Assembly: GCA_905182985.1 (NCBI GenBank)
Contig: CAJJDN010000006.1
Coordinates: forward strand, 524,946-588,945
Source of the DNA: Paramecium sonneborni
Taxonomy: Eukaryota; Ciliophora; Oligohymenophorea; Peniculida; Parameciidae
Length of the DNA stretch: 64,000 bases
Direction: 5' to 3'
In this document: positions 36,760 to 52,640 of the stretch, in pieces
Layout of the letters: each line of letters starts with the position of its first letter
Numbering within the stretch: position 1 is the first letter of the stretch
Position numbers and translations under genes: made by a program
The notes under the pieces: model-generated
The model's input: the letters and a program-made list of their open reading frames with translations, nothing else
Told to the model about the DNA's origin: nothing
Database searches by the model: none

Positions 36760-37730
36760 ATTAATCAAATTTAATTATATAAATAATCATATTATTTTCT
36801 CTTTTTAAAATATTTTGATTAGTATATTTATTCCTTCTTTTATTAACATCAATAATATTACAAATATCAAAAAATAAATACAAAATATGCATAAAATTTC
36901 TAAAATTATTATTATTAATGTAAAAGTTTTATAAAGAATAAAAATAATCAAATTCTTTTCTCAATATTTCCAAAATATCAACATGAATAATATTTACAAA
37001 TAATAAATTATGATCATTTATGAGAAGTTAATAAATTAATCATTCCAAAATAATTTTTGAAGTCCAATTAATGTTTATTTTTTGAAGAGGATATTTTAAT
37101 GTTTTAAAATATATTTCTCTTATTGAACAATTTAGGATATAGTGAGCAATCCTAATTTTATCCCTTAGGATGATCTTTTAAAAATTTTAAAGTGATCTAT
37201 TTCAACAATAGATTAAATTTTATTTGTTACAAATTTGATATACTTCTTCAAAATCATTATGCATCTTATTGCTATAGTAATAGTTGTAAAACTATAGATT
37301 CATTGCCCTAATTTTCTTATGAAATCACAAAGTTTTTATTATCTCCAAAATATTTCTTTATTTTTATGTAATTAAATGACCAATAGACTAGTTGGACATC
37401 AAAATTGATAACTTGAACATAAACTGCTTATTTAAAATTTAAAATTACTTATCTTGATACATGACACACTATAGCCTATTCACATTAATTGAGTTTATCT
37501 GCACATAATTTGTATATTCCAAAAATTAAACACAAAAAAATTAGCTGGATTTTAATAATTTGCACTCTTTATTAGTTTTTTTTTTTGATTAATATCATTG
37601 ATTTAAGGTTCTATTTAAATAAACTTGCTCAGAAATTTAGTAATTTCTTAAAGTAATAGGAATAGACCTTAATTTCAATAATAAATTATTGTATAAATTA
37701 TAATTTAACTAATAAAGCAATTCATTTTAT
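36760..37730. other. 970-bp AT-rich intergene
   Basis: Upstream of the TmcB-like gene and downstream of the coiled-coil gene. Several homopolymer T runs. Both strands were read; no supported gene or RNA. Confidence 0.4.
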
Positions 37731-40700
37731 TCAACTGCAATTTATTCTTTCAGTAATCACATTATTGATCATATTGAAAATTGAATTTACATCCAATTAT
37801 TCAGGATTTGTAAATAAAGCCTCAAATCTATCCAAATCTTTATTATTTGATTTTTTCACTGTACTTACTGAAATATTTGGTTCTAAAAATTCTTCTAGAT
37901 CTTCAGGACCTAAATTTAGTATATTCATTGACTCTGAAAATTTAGCTATGTTTTTAGGTTTATTTTCACCCTTTATACAAACTTTAGCTTGATTGCCTTT
38001 ATTAAGTTCCATGAAATTCTCTCTATAAATACGTTTCAATAAGAATATTAACATATTGATTTAATTTTCATACTTCTTGTTTCCAATTTTCCCTTATTCA
38101 TTTTTTCTCATTTCCTTTTCTAAAAATAAAATTATTCTTTACCTAATTCAGATACTGTCTATGCATATTTTTAGGCATAATCATTTTTATAAACTTCAAA
38201 TTCATTAGATTTCTCTTCAAACTTTTATCTAAAGTGTTTTATTGCCTAATCTTTTCTATTTATTTCTTCTTTTAATTTCTTAACTTATTGTATTAGATCT
38301 TATTTTTCAGAATCATTAGGTTTCTAATTGGAAAGTTAATCAATTTTATCTCTTAATTCTTTAATATTTGTATCTTTTCTTGTATTGTCTTATTTAAGTT
38401 GTTTATTTTTTTCTTAAATACTCTTAATTTCATCTTAAATTTATTTTTCTTATGCTTTCATTTAGTCATATTTCTCTTTAAATTCTTTAAAATTCATATT
38501 TTATCTTTCATTATCTTTATTTATTCTTTTTAATTTTTCATTTTCTGTTAATAAATCTTCATTTTATTTTTTTATTTTTTCCACAATTTACTTTTAATCT
38601 TCTCTGTCTCCTCTAAATTAATCAGCTACATCTTTTTTCCTCTATATTTCATCCTTTAATTAATTAATTATTTAATCTTTCTAAGAAATTATCTCATTTA
38701 AAGCCTAAACTTTATCTTCTGGTACAAATTTATTTTAAACTTAATTTAATTCGTTTATAATTTTTTAATTTTCTTATTTATATTATTTTTAAAGTTCTTA
38801 AATTGTTTAATCTCTATTCTTAATTAAATCTTATAAATGTTAATTTTATTAATTATTTTTTTTCAATTCTTATTCATAAATCATATTAGCTTACTTTAAT
38901 TAATCAATTTTTTATTCTGCCAATCTTAATTAAATTTTATATTAATTTGATTTTACTTCTGCTTCAGTCACTCTGCCTTATTATAATAATAAAGTTATAG
39001 GCACTTACTCTTCAGATTTTTGTTTATCCAACTAAACTTATTTTGTTGTAGATGGTTTTTTGAGACTAGGAATTTTGGGTTTATATTTTTCAAGTTATTT
39101 AGATATATTTTAATTTTCAGTTTAAAGTGCAGTTAATTTATCTGACAATTCTTTTATTTATTATTTTTATTGATTTATAGTTTATTGTAACTATTTATTT
39201 TTATCATTATTTTATTTCTATTTTTACATATTTTATGCAAGCTAAACAACATTTTCATGATATGATTAAAGCAATTCTTTAAACCATTATTATTCTTTAG
39301 TTGGATTTAAACTCTTTTTATAAGCATCATTCTAATTAAAATATTAATTTTATCTACATTATAATTCTTACATATCTTAATTGAACTTCTCACTAATCAA
39401 TTCCATTGTATTATTTTATCTTTCTATTATCTCTTCATATATTTCTTTTTGATTTACTAAATCAATATTAATCTTTTAAATAATATCAGCATTTTCTTCA
39501 TTGTCTTTTACTAACACCTCAATCTTTTATCTAAGTTCTTATATTAATTATTTTCTTGAGGTTTCAATTTCTTGATAATTGGTTTTCATTTATTCAATTT
39601 CAAAATTTTAAATGTAAAATTTTTCATTTATCTCTCTTCTTTCATTAGTTAATAATTTAGTCTATTCTTAGTAAACTTAATTTTATTCATCTCTGATATT
39701 GAGTTCAAGTTTTAATTTATTTAACTCTGAGTTCTTTTATTCAAGAGTTTTTTTAAAATCATCATTGATATAACTTAATTTTATTTCCATTTATTCAAGA
39801 TTACCCTATTATTATGAAACAAGAGAAGCATAATCTTAAATTTATGAGCTCAGATGATCAATTTAATAATCCTTTTCTTATAGTTAATTAATAATTTTGT
39901 CTCTCTCAAGTCTCATTTCAATCATGGTCTCTTTGAGTTAATTTAAATCATCTGCAAGAATAGTTTATTAAATTGGAAAATCTTTGGTTTATCCCTATTA
40001 TAAATATGTACTTTTTGCTTTGAGTTGATTAAAATCAAATTCTATTTACATTTTTTATTATCTGGATTTATTTAATTCTTATTCCAATTCTCTTATTTTC
40101 TACATATATAAATCAGATATTTTTCTTTCTTCTTCAATATTATTAAGAGTAGGTGTTATAGTTTTATCTACTGAAGAATTATTACTTTTACTATTTCTTC
40201 TTTAAATGTCCTTTTACTTTTAATTTTAAACTAGTTTCTCAATTTTATCTTACATAGTCCTAACCTCTCGAATTAAAGCATCTTCTCTCTAAGCATATTA
40301 ATCTCTTTATGCTTTGAGTTAATCCTGAACTAATAAATATTATTATTCTAATGATTTATTGTCCATTAATAATTAATCAATAGATGCTTTATGTTATTAA
40401 CATAATTTACTCATTTCCAATTATAATTCATTTTATGTAATTGATTTTTCTTTCATAATATTATTAATTTGATCTTAAAGACATAATTATCTATCTTGAA
40501 GTTACTTTTCAAGATTATCTCTTCTTTAAAATTCAATATCTGTTTTTTCTTTTAAAATAATAAATTCACTTTTAGTTTTCTCAATATCAATTTAGTTTTA
40601 TTGATTAACTTTTTAAAGTTTTTAATTTTTGAATTATAATTCTTACATTTATTCTTCATATTAAGATTATTATTGTATTTTTTGATCTAATTTGAATTAT

Positions 40701-42252
40701 GTTTCTTTAAGTTGAATATTAGTATTTTCATTTTCTTTTTTTAAATCATTAATAATTTTTTTTAATTTTTAAGCTTCTTCTTAATAGGCAACAATTTCAA
40801 TTTCATAACTGCTTTGTAATTTACCAAGTTCTTTTTCCCATCTTTTTCTAGCTTCTTCTTTTACATCTTATAAACTATTAGCTTATTTTAATGTTTATTC
40901 TAGAGCATAAATTTAAGATTCATATTCTAATCTTTCTTTTTTAATTAATTCATCTTATTCTTTTAATTTTTTGATTTCTTATCTTAATTTTTCATTTTCT
41001 CTTTAACTTTTCCATAATTCATCTCCTAAATGACCAGCTTATTTAGTTTATTCATCAACTTACTTTTCTAATAATTAAGATTTAGAAATAGTGTCATTAC
41101 ATTTTTTTTCTAATTCTTTTTTTGATTTTTCTAATATCTAATATTCTTTTTTTAATAAATCATCTGTGATATTCTTAGATTGATTAGATGAGAAATTATA
41201 ACTTGATCCTTATTATTATATAAGCATATCTTCTAAATGAGCATTTTCTTCAATTAATTTTTCTTCTCTCAATTTCAATTATGTAATTCGAGCATTCAGT
41301 CTATTAACTAATTCATCTCTAGTTTCTTCAACTCTAATATTAGAATTTTATAATCCACTATCATTTAATCTTTTAGAAATAACTTCAATCTCTTCATTCA
41401 TTTATCTATTAATTTATTCTAGTTTTTTATTTTGATCAAGTACAGATTCATACTTACGATATAACATAACATAACTCTCTTTTTCAGGTTAATGTTAATT
41501 AAAATATTATTCTCTAGCTTAATAGTCTTATATTTTCATTTATAATATTTCATTCTCCTTAACTACTTCTTTAAGTTAATCTTTAGTATTACTGTTAAAT
41601 TGATGTTTCTGTAATTACAATCTTAACAACTCAATTTCTCTATCTTTTTCTTCTATCATAAGTAATACTCTTTGACTTCTAAATTCATTATCTTATCTTT
41701 CTTATTCAATTAAGTGATTTAATAACTCTTTGATTGAATTTCCATCCATTTCTTAATTCATAAACTATTCTAAAGCATCATTAAGTAACTGGTTTTATTA
41801 AGTTAGATATTTAACTCTTTATTGAAGTATTTTATTCTCTTCTTCATTAAACTATTCACTTCTAACATTACCAAATGTCTCTAAATTTCCGAAGCCTGGT
41901 GAAGTAATTGTTCTATTTTAGATATCTTAATCAATATATTAATCTAAACGGTCAGAATCACATTCAAAACTAACAGAAATTCTACAATCCAAATTATCTC
42001 CTCTTATGTAAATAAAGTCCTCTTGAGCTTCAACATTCTTTACTTTAATAGTTATTACAGTAGTCTCCCCTGGAAGAAGTTAAATTGCATTTGGAGTAAT
42101 TTCATAATTTTTGAAAAGTCTGAATGCAAAATTAAGCACAACCTTTCTATTGTTCTTGATAGTAATCTAATAATTATATTTTTGTATACTGTTTTTTCTT
42201 GTCCTTTTTTTTAAAATTTCAAATGTTTAGGTGTAATCTCAACGTCTGTCAT
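37731..42252 (-). CDS. Giant coiled-coil protein with N-terminal MSP domain
   Basis: The ATG at 42252 opens an MSP/VAP-like beta domain (VEITPKHLKFQKKGQEKT, a 23-nt intron at 42167-42189, then KNNRKVVLNFAFRLFKNYEI and LLPGETTVITIKVKN). After about 170 residues it becomes almost pure heptad coiled coil, rich in Glu/Gln/Lys/Leu, for over 1,200 residues (ELVNRLNARITQLKLREEKL is typical). A short non-coiled C-terminus includes LNLGPEDLEEFLEPN and ends ERINCS at TGA 37731-37733. Total about 1,490 residues. MSP plus long coiled coil suggests a tether or cytoskeletal organiser, for example a basal-body rootlet or axonemal protein; this is inference. Its start lies 35 bp after the SDHA stop. Confidence 0.8.
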
Positions 42253-42287
42253 AAATTTTGTATTATATATATTTTATTGTATAATTA

Positions 42288-45521
<3,234 letters not shown>

Positions 45522-45764
45522 CAAATTAAAAAGATATTTTAATTATTTTATGCTTTAGAAATCGTATTCGGAAGGAGTTGGTGCTGGTTTCCCATTAACA
45601 TAAAATATTAGATATCAATTAGCTAAAACTAAAGTTGATGATCTCTTTATTAAGTGGCTTACCTAATCTCAAACATAAAAGTTAATATCACAATTAATCA
45701 AAGATGCAAAAGATTCTAAACAAAATAATCTAATTGCTAACCTAATGCATTCTTTACTAATAAA
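45522..45764. promoter_or_regulatory. Divergent intergene: SDHA and PP2A B''
   Basis: 243 bp between divergent starts. No defined element seen; both promoters are expected here. Confidence 0.4.
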
Positions 45765-47252
45765 ATGATTATTTCAGGTCTCTCATAAAGTGCTTTATTA
45801 AACTCGCCTAACATAAAGTCTTAAAAACCTTCTATTCCTACTAAAATAGATTCAATTTATAATTTAAAACTTAAGATTCCAGAAGATCTCTCATAATCAT
45901 TAACTTAATCATAAATATTTTTTAAAAAATGTCATGTTGAAGAAACATAAAATTATGATTTAGATCTATTTTCCAACCTAAGAAATCAATTTGTATTTAA
46001 AATCTTAATAAAATGTATATTCCATGTATTTATTCAAAAAAATCATCAATGAAATTTTGGTAAATCAGACTTATTGATGCTATCCATTTCCAATCAATTA
46101 CAACGATTTTATGTGGACTTTGTAAATACTTAACCAAACTTTTGATGATTGCTATTGAAGGAAATGTTAATAAAATTACAAAATCTGGGTTTTTAAAGTA
46201 TTGGAATTTAAATTTAGCTTAAAAAGAACCAAAAAAAAGATGTTTCTAAATTCCTAAAAAACCAAAAAATGATTTCATTTAATTTGACGATTTCAAACCT
46301 TTCATGAAGAGTACAAACAATTTCCTAAATAGTTTTACTTGAACAACATCCTGGATTAGAATTTTTGTCAGCAACACCTGAATTTTAAGAACGTTATGCT
46401 GAAACTTTTCATCATTTATGTAGAAAGGATAATGATAAAATTACTTGGCGTGACTTTAAATAAAGCAATTTATTTGATATTTTAGATACACCAGGAAAAG
46501 AAGATTATATAAATAAGGTACCTATTTTTATTTTTCCTTTGATATATGAGATAATATTTCTCATATGAACATTTTTATGTTATTTATTGTAAATTTTGGG
46601 AATTAGATGGAGATCATGATTTCCATTTAAGCAAAGAAGATTTCTCTCGTTACTCTACTCATGGGTTAAGTAGAAAAGTTATTGATAGAATATTGGATTA
46701 AATACCTTGTAGATTTAAAAGTTAAATAGATTAGAAAATGTCTTATGAAGATTTTATTTATTTTATTTTGTGTGAAGAAGATAAAACAACAATAAAATCA
46801 ATTGAATATTGGTTTAAAATAATTGATTTTGATAATAATGAAATTATTACTGGTTTTGAAATGGATTACTTTTATGAAGAATTAAAATAAAGAATGGATC
46901 ATTTAAATCATGAACCTATTTTATTTTAGGACTTTGTTTGTTAGATGGTTGATCTTTTACATCCTGAGAATGATATTCTGTTTAAATTTAATCATTTTTT
47001 AAATAGAATCTAAATGTTTGTGGTGTTTTCTTTAACTTTTTAACTAATTTGAATAAACTTATCGCTTATGAAAATAGAAGAGATCCTTTTTAAGTAAGAA
47101 ATAATATACTAGATCATCCATGCTTTACTGATTGGGATAGATTCGCATTTCAAGAGTATGTCAGGTTAGCAATGGAAGAAGAAAATTAAGAATAAGGGGA
47201 AGTATTTGAAGGAGATAATATTTGGGATAATGAGAATTCATAATAATTATGA
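45765..47252 (+). CDS. PPP2R3: PP2A regulatory subunit B'' (PR72 type)
   Basis: Targeting subunit of protein phosphatase 2A. Recognisable PR72-family blocks in order: [50 protein letters not shown], the EF-hand loop [52 protein letters not shown] (second EF-hand) and [15 protein letters not shown], then FQDFVCQMVDL. Stop TGA 47250-47252. A 22-nt intron (GTACAAACAA...AAATAG) precedes LLEQHPG. Two junctions (about 46000 and 46500-46545) do not fit any simple GT-AG intron and are off frame by one base, so a base error or unusual splicing is possible. The start is at 45765, or alternatively 46013. Ends 36 bp from the RasGAP gene. Confidence 0.85.
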
Positions 47253-47288
47253 TAAATATATTATTTATTATTATTTATTATTATTATT

Positions 47289-50200
47289 TCAATTCATAAT
47301 ACTTTCTCTATTATCCTTACCAATAATATTTTAATAGGCTATCTATAATTAAGTTGATGAATATTCATAGGTTGAAAATTTCCAACGATCAAAGTTAAAT
47401 AAAGATAAGATTATATTCAAATTAGTTTTCATAAATTTTGGACAAGCTTAAGCTACTAAATAGATAAAAACTGGAAGAGTTCCATCCTACCCAGGATTAT
47501 CATCTATTCCAGATATTTTTAATAATTAGGATATGTTATTCAAACAATCCGAAATCATTTCCAGTTTCTCAATTGGAGTCATCACTGAATCAATTTACTT
47601 AAAAGCTTATTTAAAATTATATTTTAAATACATTCACTCATTTTCTATAACATAGGCAATTCAGATAAACAAATTTTTACCTCTTGTTGCTCTTCTGAAT
47701 GTTAAAGTTTTTTTTGACATTATTCTATAAAAGCTTAATCTTCTTTGATTTCGTTTATGGTACAATATTTCATCATGATTCTGCGAACAACAAATTTTTC
47801 TGCTGTCTCAAAACATAAATCAAGATAATAATTATTATTTTTTTTCTGATTTGAATTTTATGGGAAAAATGATTATTATTCTAATTTTTCTTCTACTAAT
47901 TTCATATAGTTTTAAAATAATTTAGAAACTCTAAAATACTAAATTTATAATTTACATTTCAACATAAACTTAATCTCCTTCTAAAGCAAGTTATAAATGT
48001 TTGAGCCCACTCAATATATCTATAAAATCTCTAATACTTTAAAAGGGTAATTCTAATTATAGAGAATTTAAATCAGCTCCATTCACAATTTGCAAGAATT
48101 ATTATTTTTCATTATCTTTTGGATCAAGTGATTTAGCTTTAGATAGATCTTAAATTGGAATCAAATTAGTTTATCCATACCTAAAACTCAATAAACATGG
48201 TATTTTGACATTTTTTAAAAAATAATTCAATCTTTTTTTTAATTCAATAGTTTTAAGCATTTTATTTAAAGTTTTAATTTCATTTCTCTCTGTTTGAAGT
48301 TATGTTATAACTTTCAAGAAAGTTTCCAACATTGCCTTTAGCTCTAAATAAGAAACAAAGAATACTTACGATTCTTAGCCTAAATGACTTTCTAATCGAA
48401 CTCTTAAATCATTTCTTAACATAAGAGCGAAAGATTATTGCTAGTATATTAATTTGGAATCATTTTATAAATAGAGAGTAAATAATTTGCATATAACTAT
48501 GGTGATATATTCTCATATTGTTTAATTATTTGACCCTTAGTTTCATATGACTAAATTACATAACATGGATTACATCTTTATACATATATATTAAATTGTC
48601 AAAGCTTAAAATAATATTATTTCTCAATTTAGACAAAAGTGATATTCGCTCAATCGAAATTAAAAACTATGCTACAACTTATTTTGCTTTAGAAATAAAT
48701 AGTAACTCTTCTTTATCTTAAATATTGAACTTTTCAGTGAATTTAAAAGCTACATCTATATAATTAACATTGTAAAGATCAGAAAGTTTATGCACTATAA
48801 AATGCATATTATTAGCAAGCACTTTCTGTCCTTTCCATTATACATAATTACTCATATAATTATTTTCAATTTTTAAACCATATTTAATTAAAGTGTCTGC
48901 TAATTCTCTTAAATCTGTGTATCTTATCAATTATTTACCACCTAAAGAACCTTCTATTCTTGATTTCGATATTGTGTTTAACAATATTTATAAATCAGAA
49001 ATAGAAAGTAAAAAAGAAGTAAAATGTTTTTCAGATTTTTCTTTAATATAAAAATTCAATTAAGTTTAAGGTAGTTCTATTAATTCTTTAAAATAATTAA
49101 AAACAGTTGTATTTGTTAATGCAATTTGAAGACCATCGATAACCTCTCCCTTCCAAGCATTCAATAAAATTTTACTTATTACTGCAATATTACTAGTTTG
49201 ATATTAAGATGACTCTAATTATTATTAATTGAGAAACATAGCTGTAAATTCAGGTAATATCCATTTGTTAATTAGGAATTAAATCAATAAACTAAAAATA
49301 TCTTCTTATTTATAAGATTAATAAAGAACTTTAAAAATTTGATATTACAATCTGCATAATGCTCTTATTATAAAAGGTAAATTATGTAAGCTATTTAAAA
49401 TATTGTCACAAATAGAGTTAATGATCATTTCAGTCATTTTGCGTCGATCATATAGTATTTTAGCAGTTTCTTCTACTAATTATGGATCAATAATCCTCTA
49501 TAATGGTGTTTAACAATATGATTATATGGCTGGAGTAATTTAGTCAATTATTGCATTCAAAAGATTACCAGGAATATTTGTTCTTCTGACATTCTCATAA
49601 ACATTAATTTCATTATTCTCTTCTTTCCCTTACATTAATATTGGTATAAGATGAAACATTATCTTTCTTGCTTTATTTTCTTATTTTAGTTTCAAGAGTT
49701 TAGCAGATTCTTTACTTTCTTTTAATTTTAATTATGATTCATAAATTCTATTTTTTATATTATAATTAATATTACATCTTAGGATTCAATTCCAATTCTT
49801 CTTTTACATTCATTAATAAATTTAATGCTTATCCACAAATCTATTATATATATGATTAGCATAAAGGTCCTTTGCTAAATCCGATCAAAAATTTGGATAC
49901 CAAATTACCCTTATCTTAAAATAATTCTTATGGATTCTTAAGGTTTATTAATTCTAATTTTAATAGCTCACTTAATAATTTAAATACTCCTTCTTAAAGG
50001 CCAGCACCAACAATTGGATCATAAAGAAATGTTAGAATGTCAAATATAAACTCATCTAAATTATGAGCACCAACATCCAAAGATGAATGAATTAATTATG
50101 CAAAAAGTTCTTAATTTTCCATCAACAAAACTAAGAATTTTTGTATTTCAGAATGATAATCATCAAATTTGTATCCCAATACACATGACTTTTAATTGTA

Positions 50201-50508
50201 ATTACTTGTTTATTATTGATTGTATAATCTACGCAAGTCCTTATATCGAAGTTAAGTCTTGTAATACTTCTCTACTGTATTCAATAGAATCTAAATTCGC
50301 TCATTCTTTGTTTCATTTTCTAATTTCATATTACCAACATACTACCCTTATTTAGTAAATTATATTGCAATTAAAGATTCTCTTATAAAGAATTCCACTA
50401 TAAAATAGTATCTTAATTAAACGATTGACGTTTAGAAAGCTTAAGTTAATTTGAATCTTGGATTTATGCAATTCCTACATCATTTTTTTCTTCTTGCATT
50501 TCGAACAT
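47289..50508 (-). CDS. RasGAP-VPS9 protein (GAPVD1/RME-6-like)
   Basis: About 1,050 residues. The start at 50508 gives MFEMQEEKNDVGIAQ. The middle is a RasGAP domain: NIPGNLLNAIIDQITPAIQ, a helical stretch PFIIRALCRLQYQIFKVLY, and the structural motif FLINKWILPEFTAMFL (RasGAP FLRxxxPA-like position). The extreme C-terminus is a VPS9 GEF core: TPIEKLEMISDCLNNISQLL, then GTLPVFIYLVAQACPKFMKT and STQLQIAYQNI, ending at TGA 47289-47291. VPS9 domains activate Rab5/Rab21, and the combination with RasGAP is characteristic of GAPVD1/RME-6, which act in endocytosis. The arginine finger was not identified with confidence. At least two introns in the 5' part. Confidence 0.8.
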
Positions 50509-51414
50509 TTCTATATATAATTCAATTTAATTTAATTTATAAAACAAAATACTACTATTCTACAAATGTTCCATTTTTTTGAAATTATCATCTTAATTAC
50601 TTCTTTATTAGTAATACTTGATAATAAAACCTTATATTCAGATAATATATTAATTTTTATAAAGTATAAGTATTTAAAATTTTTAATCAAATTCATAATC
50701 CATATAATTTAGTTAAGTTTAAGAAAATTAAATACTTCTAATTTATTCATTCTAAGTAAGTATATATATAATTTTTTGTTTTATTGTTATATAAAATTAA
50801 ATAACTTCTTTAAATTAGGTTGCCTTATTAAATGAGAGTTTTTGTTTCTTATTTCATTTAAATAAATCCATCCTTATTCTAGATAATTAAAGAAAAGACT
50901 CAGCCTATAAAATAAATTTTTAAAATTTATTCATTCATTTTTTTTAGCAGTCATATTTTTTAATCAAAATCAAATAGCCTTCAAAATAAAATCTAAAAAT
51001 AAATAAATCTAGAAACTTGAAGAGCAAAGAAATTTATTTGAAATCTTTAATTAAACCAGCTCTTCAATGAATTTTTTTAGATAAATTAATTCAAATAGGA
51101 TGAATGTTGATAATTTTAATTTATTATCATTTATTTTTGAATAAATTTCTTAAAAGTATGCTTATGTTTAATTTATACTAAAAATTTTATTCTCGCAATA
51201 ATTTTAAAGGTTGCAATGCAATTTTAACGAAGTCTTAATATTTTTAATTTAATAAATTTTAACAATTTAAATAATATAGATAGTAGAGTTCAAATTTATT
51301 AAAGCTCCTTTTTATAAAGTAGAATAAGTTAATAAAACAATATAGTTTTTAGAAATTGATTACCTTTTCTTTTATTCTAAAATTAAAATAATCGAAAATA
51401 TATTGAAATAATTT
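50509..51414. other. 906-bp divergent intergene
   Basis: Very AT-rich region between the RasGAP-VPS9 start and the coiled-coil gene start. No coding signal or RNA motif identified. Confidence 0.4.
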
Positions 51415-52640
51415 ATGTTATTGACAAGAGAAAATATTGAATTTTATACTCAAAGAAGAAAACAATATTGTAAAGATTTCTTAAAGCTAACGAACCAATT
51501 TAAACCAAAACTAGAGTTATTATAAAAAAAGTTGATAGCTTCGAAATAAGCAATCGATGGTCCTAATAAATTAATTTCTCATTAACAAAAAATAAAAAAA
51601 GTCAACAAGGTTTTGGCATCTCTCTCAAAATCTAAGGATGTTCAATATAAAATTGATAAAGAAATGATTCGTTGTTCATGCCAATATAAATTAAATGAAG
51701 TTCCAAATTGCAAGTAGAGAATATAGTAAATTTAGTTTCAATTACTCTTAAACTTGTAATAAGATACAATAAGCCATGATACCTTTGATCTAAAATCTCT
51801 AAATCGAGATAAATGATAAACAAGTAGAAATTTTAAGCCATTAAGATTGTGCTGACTTGTATATAAAAGTATGTTAATATAACTTTATTAAGAGAGATGA
51901 TTTGTAAAAAATGAATCATAAATCTAAAAGATTATAATAGATTATGAAAAAATTGCATATTATGGAGTTAAAATAAGAAGAAAAGGTATAAAGAGAAAGT
52001 ATAAAAAAATTGGAAAAGATAGATTAAACTGAAGATTATGATGAGAATTTACCATATTCTAAAAAAGCATTGATGTCTAAAAAGAGATTAGAAGCTCAAT
52101 CTTTAATGGAGGAAGAGAGGAAATAAAGAAAATAATTTGAGAATGAAAGAATTAGAGAAAATATTGAAGAATAGAAATAAAAATATCAATCTTTAGACAA
52201 TAAAATAAAAACACATTATAAAAAAATGGGTTTATAAAAGAGAAAATTAGAAAGTCTGTGTGATTTTAAATAATATATAAATGATTGTAAAACAAATTAG
52301 TAGATAAAATAAGATTCTGAGGTTAATTAAAAAAAATAACAATTAAAAAGTATCTTGAATGCTGAGAAAAGGTTTTCAATAACATTGTTTTCAACATAAA
52401 TGAATTCCTAAAATATAACGTATTTTATAGTATATTTAAAGCCCTGTTCTTGGTGAAATAAATGGTTTAACAGCCCCAATAATAAGTGATGTTAATACTT
52501 AAAGAAATATAATAAATAGTTTTGGTAGGAAAACATCCTAAAACTTTAATAAAATAAAGAAAAGATATCATACTTTAGGATAGAGATTAGAAAATGGATC
52601 AAATTTTGATTTTTAAGATAATAATTTAATCTTATTATGA
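51415..52640 (+). CDS. Basic coiled-coil protein, 393 aa
   Basis: Unrecognised. The ATG at 51415 gives MLLTRENIEFYTQRRKQYCK. The first 150 residues are helical and contain several Cys (RCSCQYKL; VPNC). Residues about 160-310 form a highly charged coiled coil (ELKQEEKVQRESIKKLEK; EEERKQRKQFENERIRENIE). The C-terminus is basic (RKTSQNFNKIKKRYHTLGQR) and ends NNLILL at TGA. Introns of 22 nt (GTAGAGAATA...TTAG, after VPNC) and 22 nt (GTATTTTATAG...AAAG) leave exactly 394 codons. The stop codon at 52638-52640 is immediately followed by the stop of the opposite-strand gene. Confidence 0.75.
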
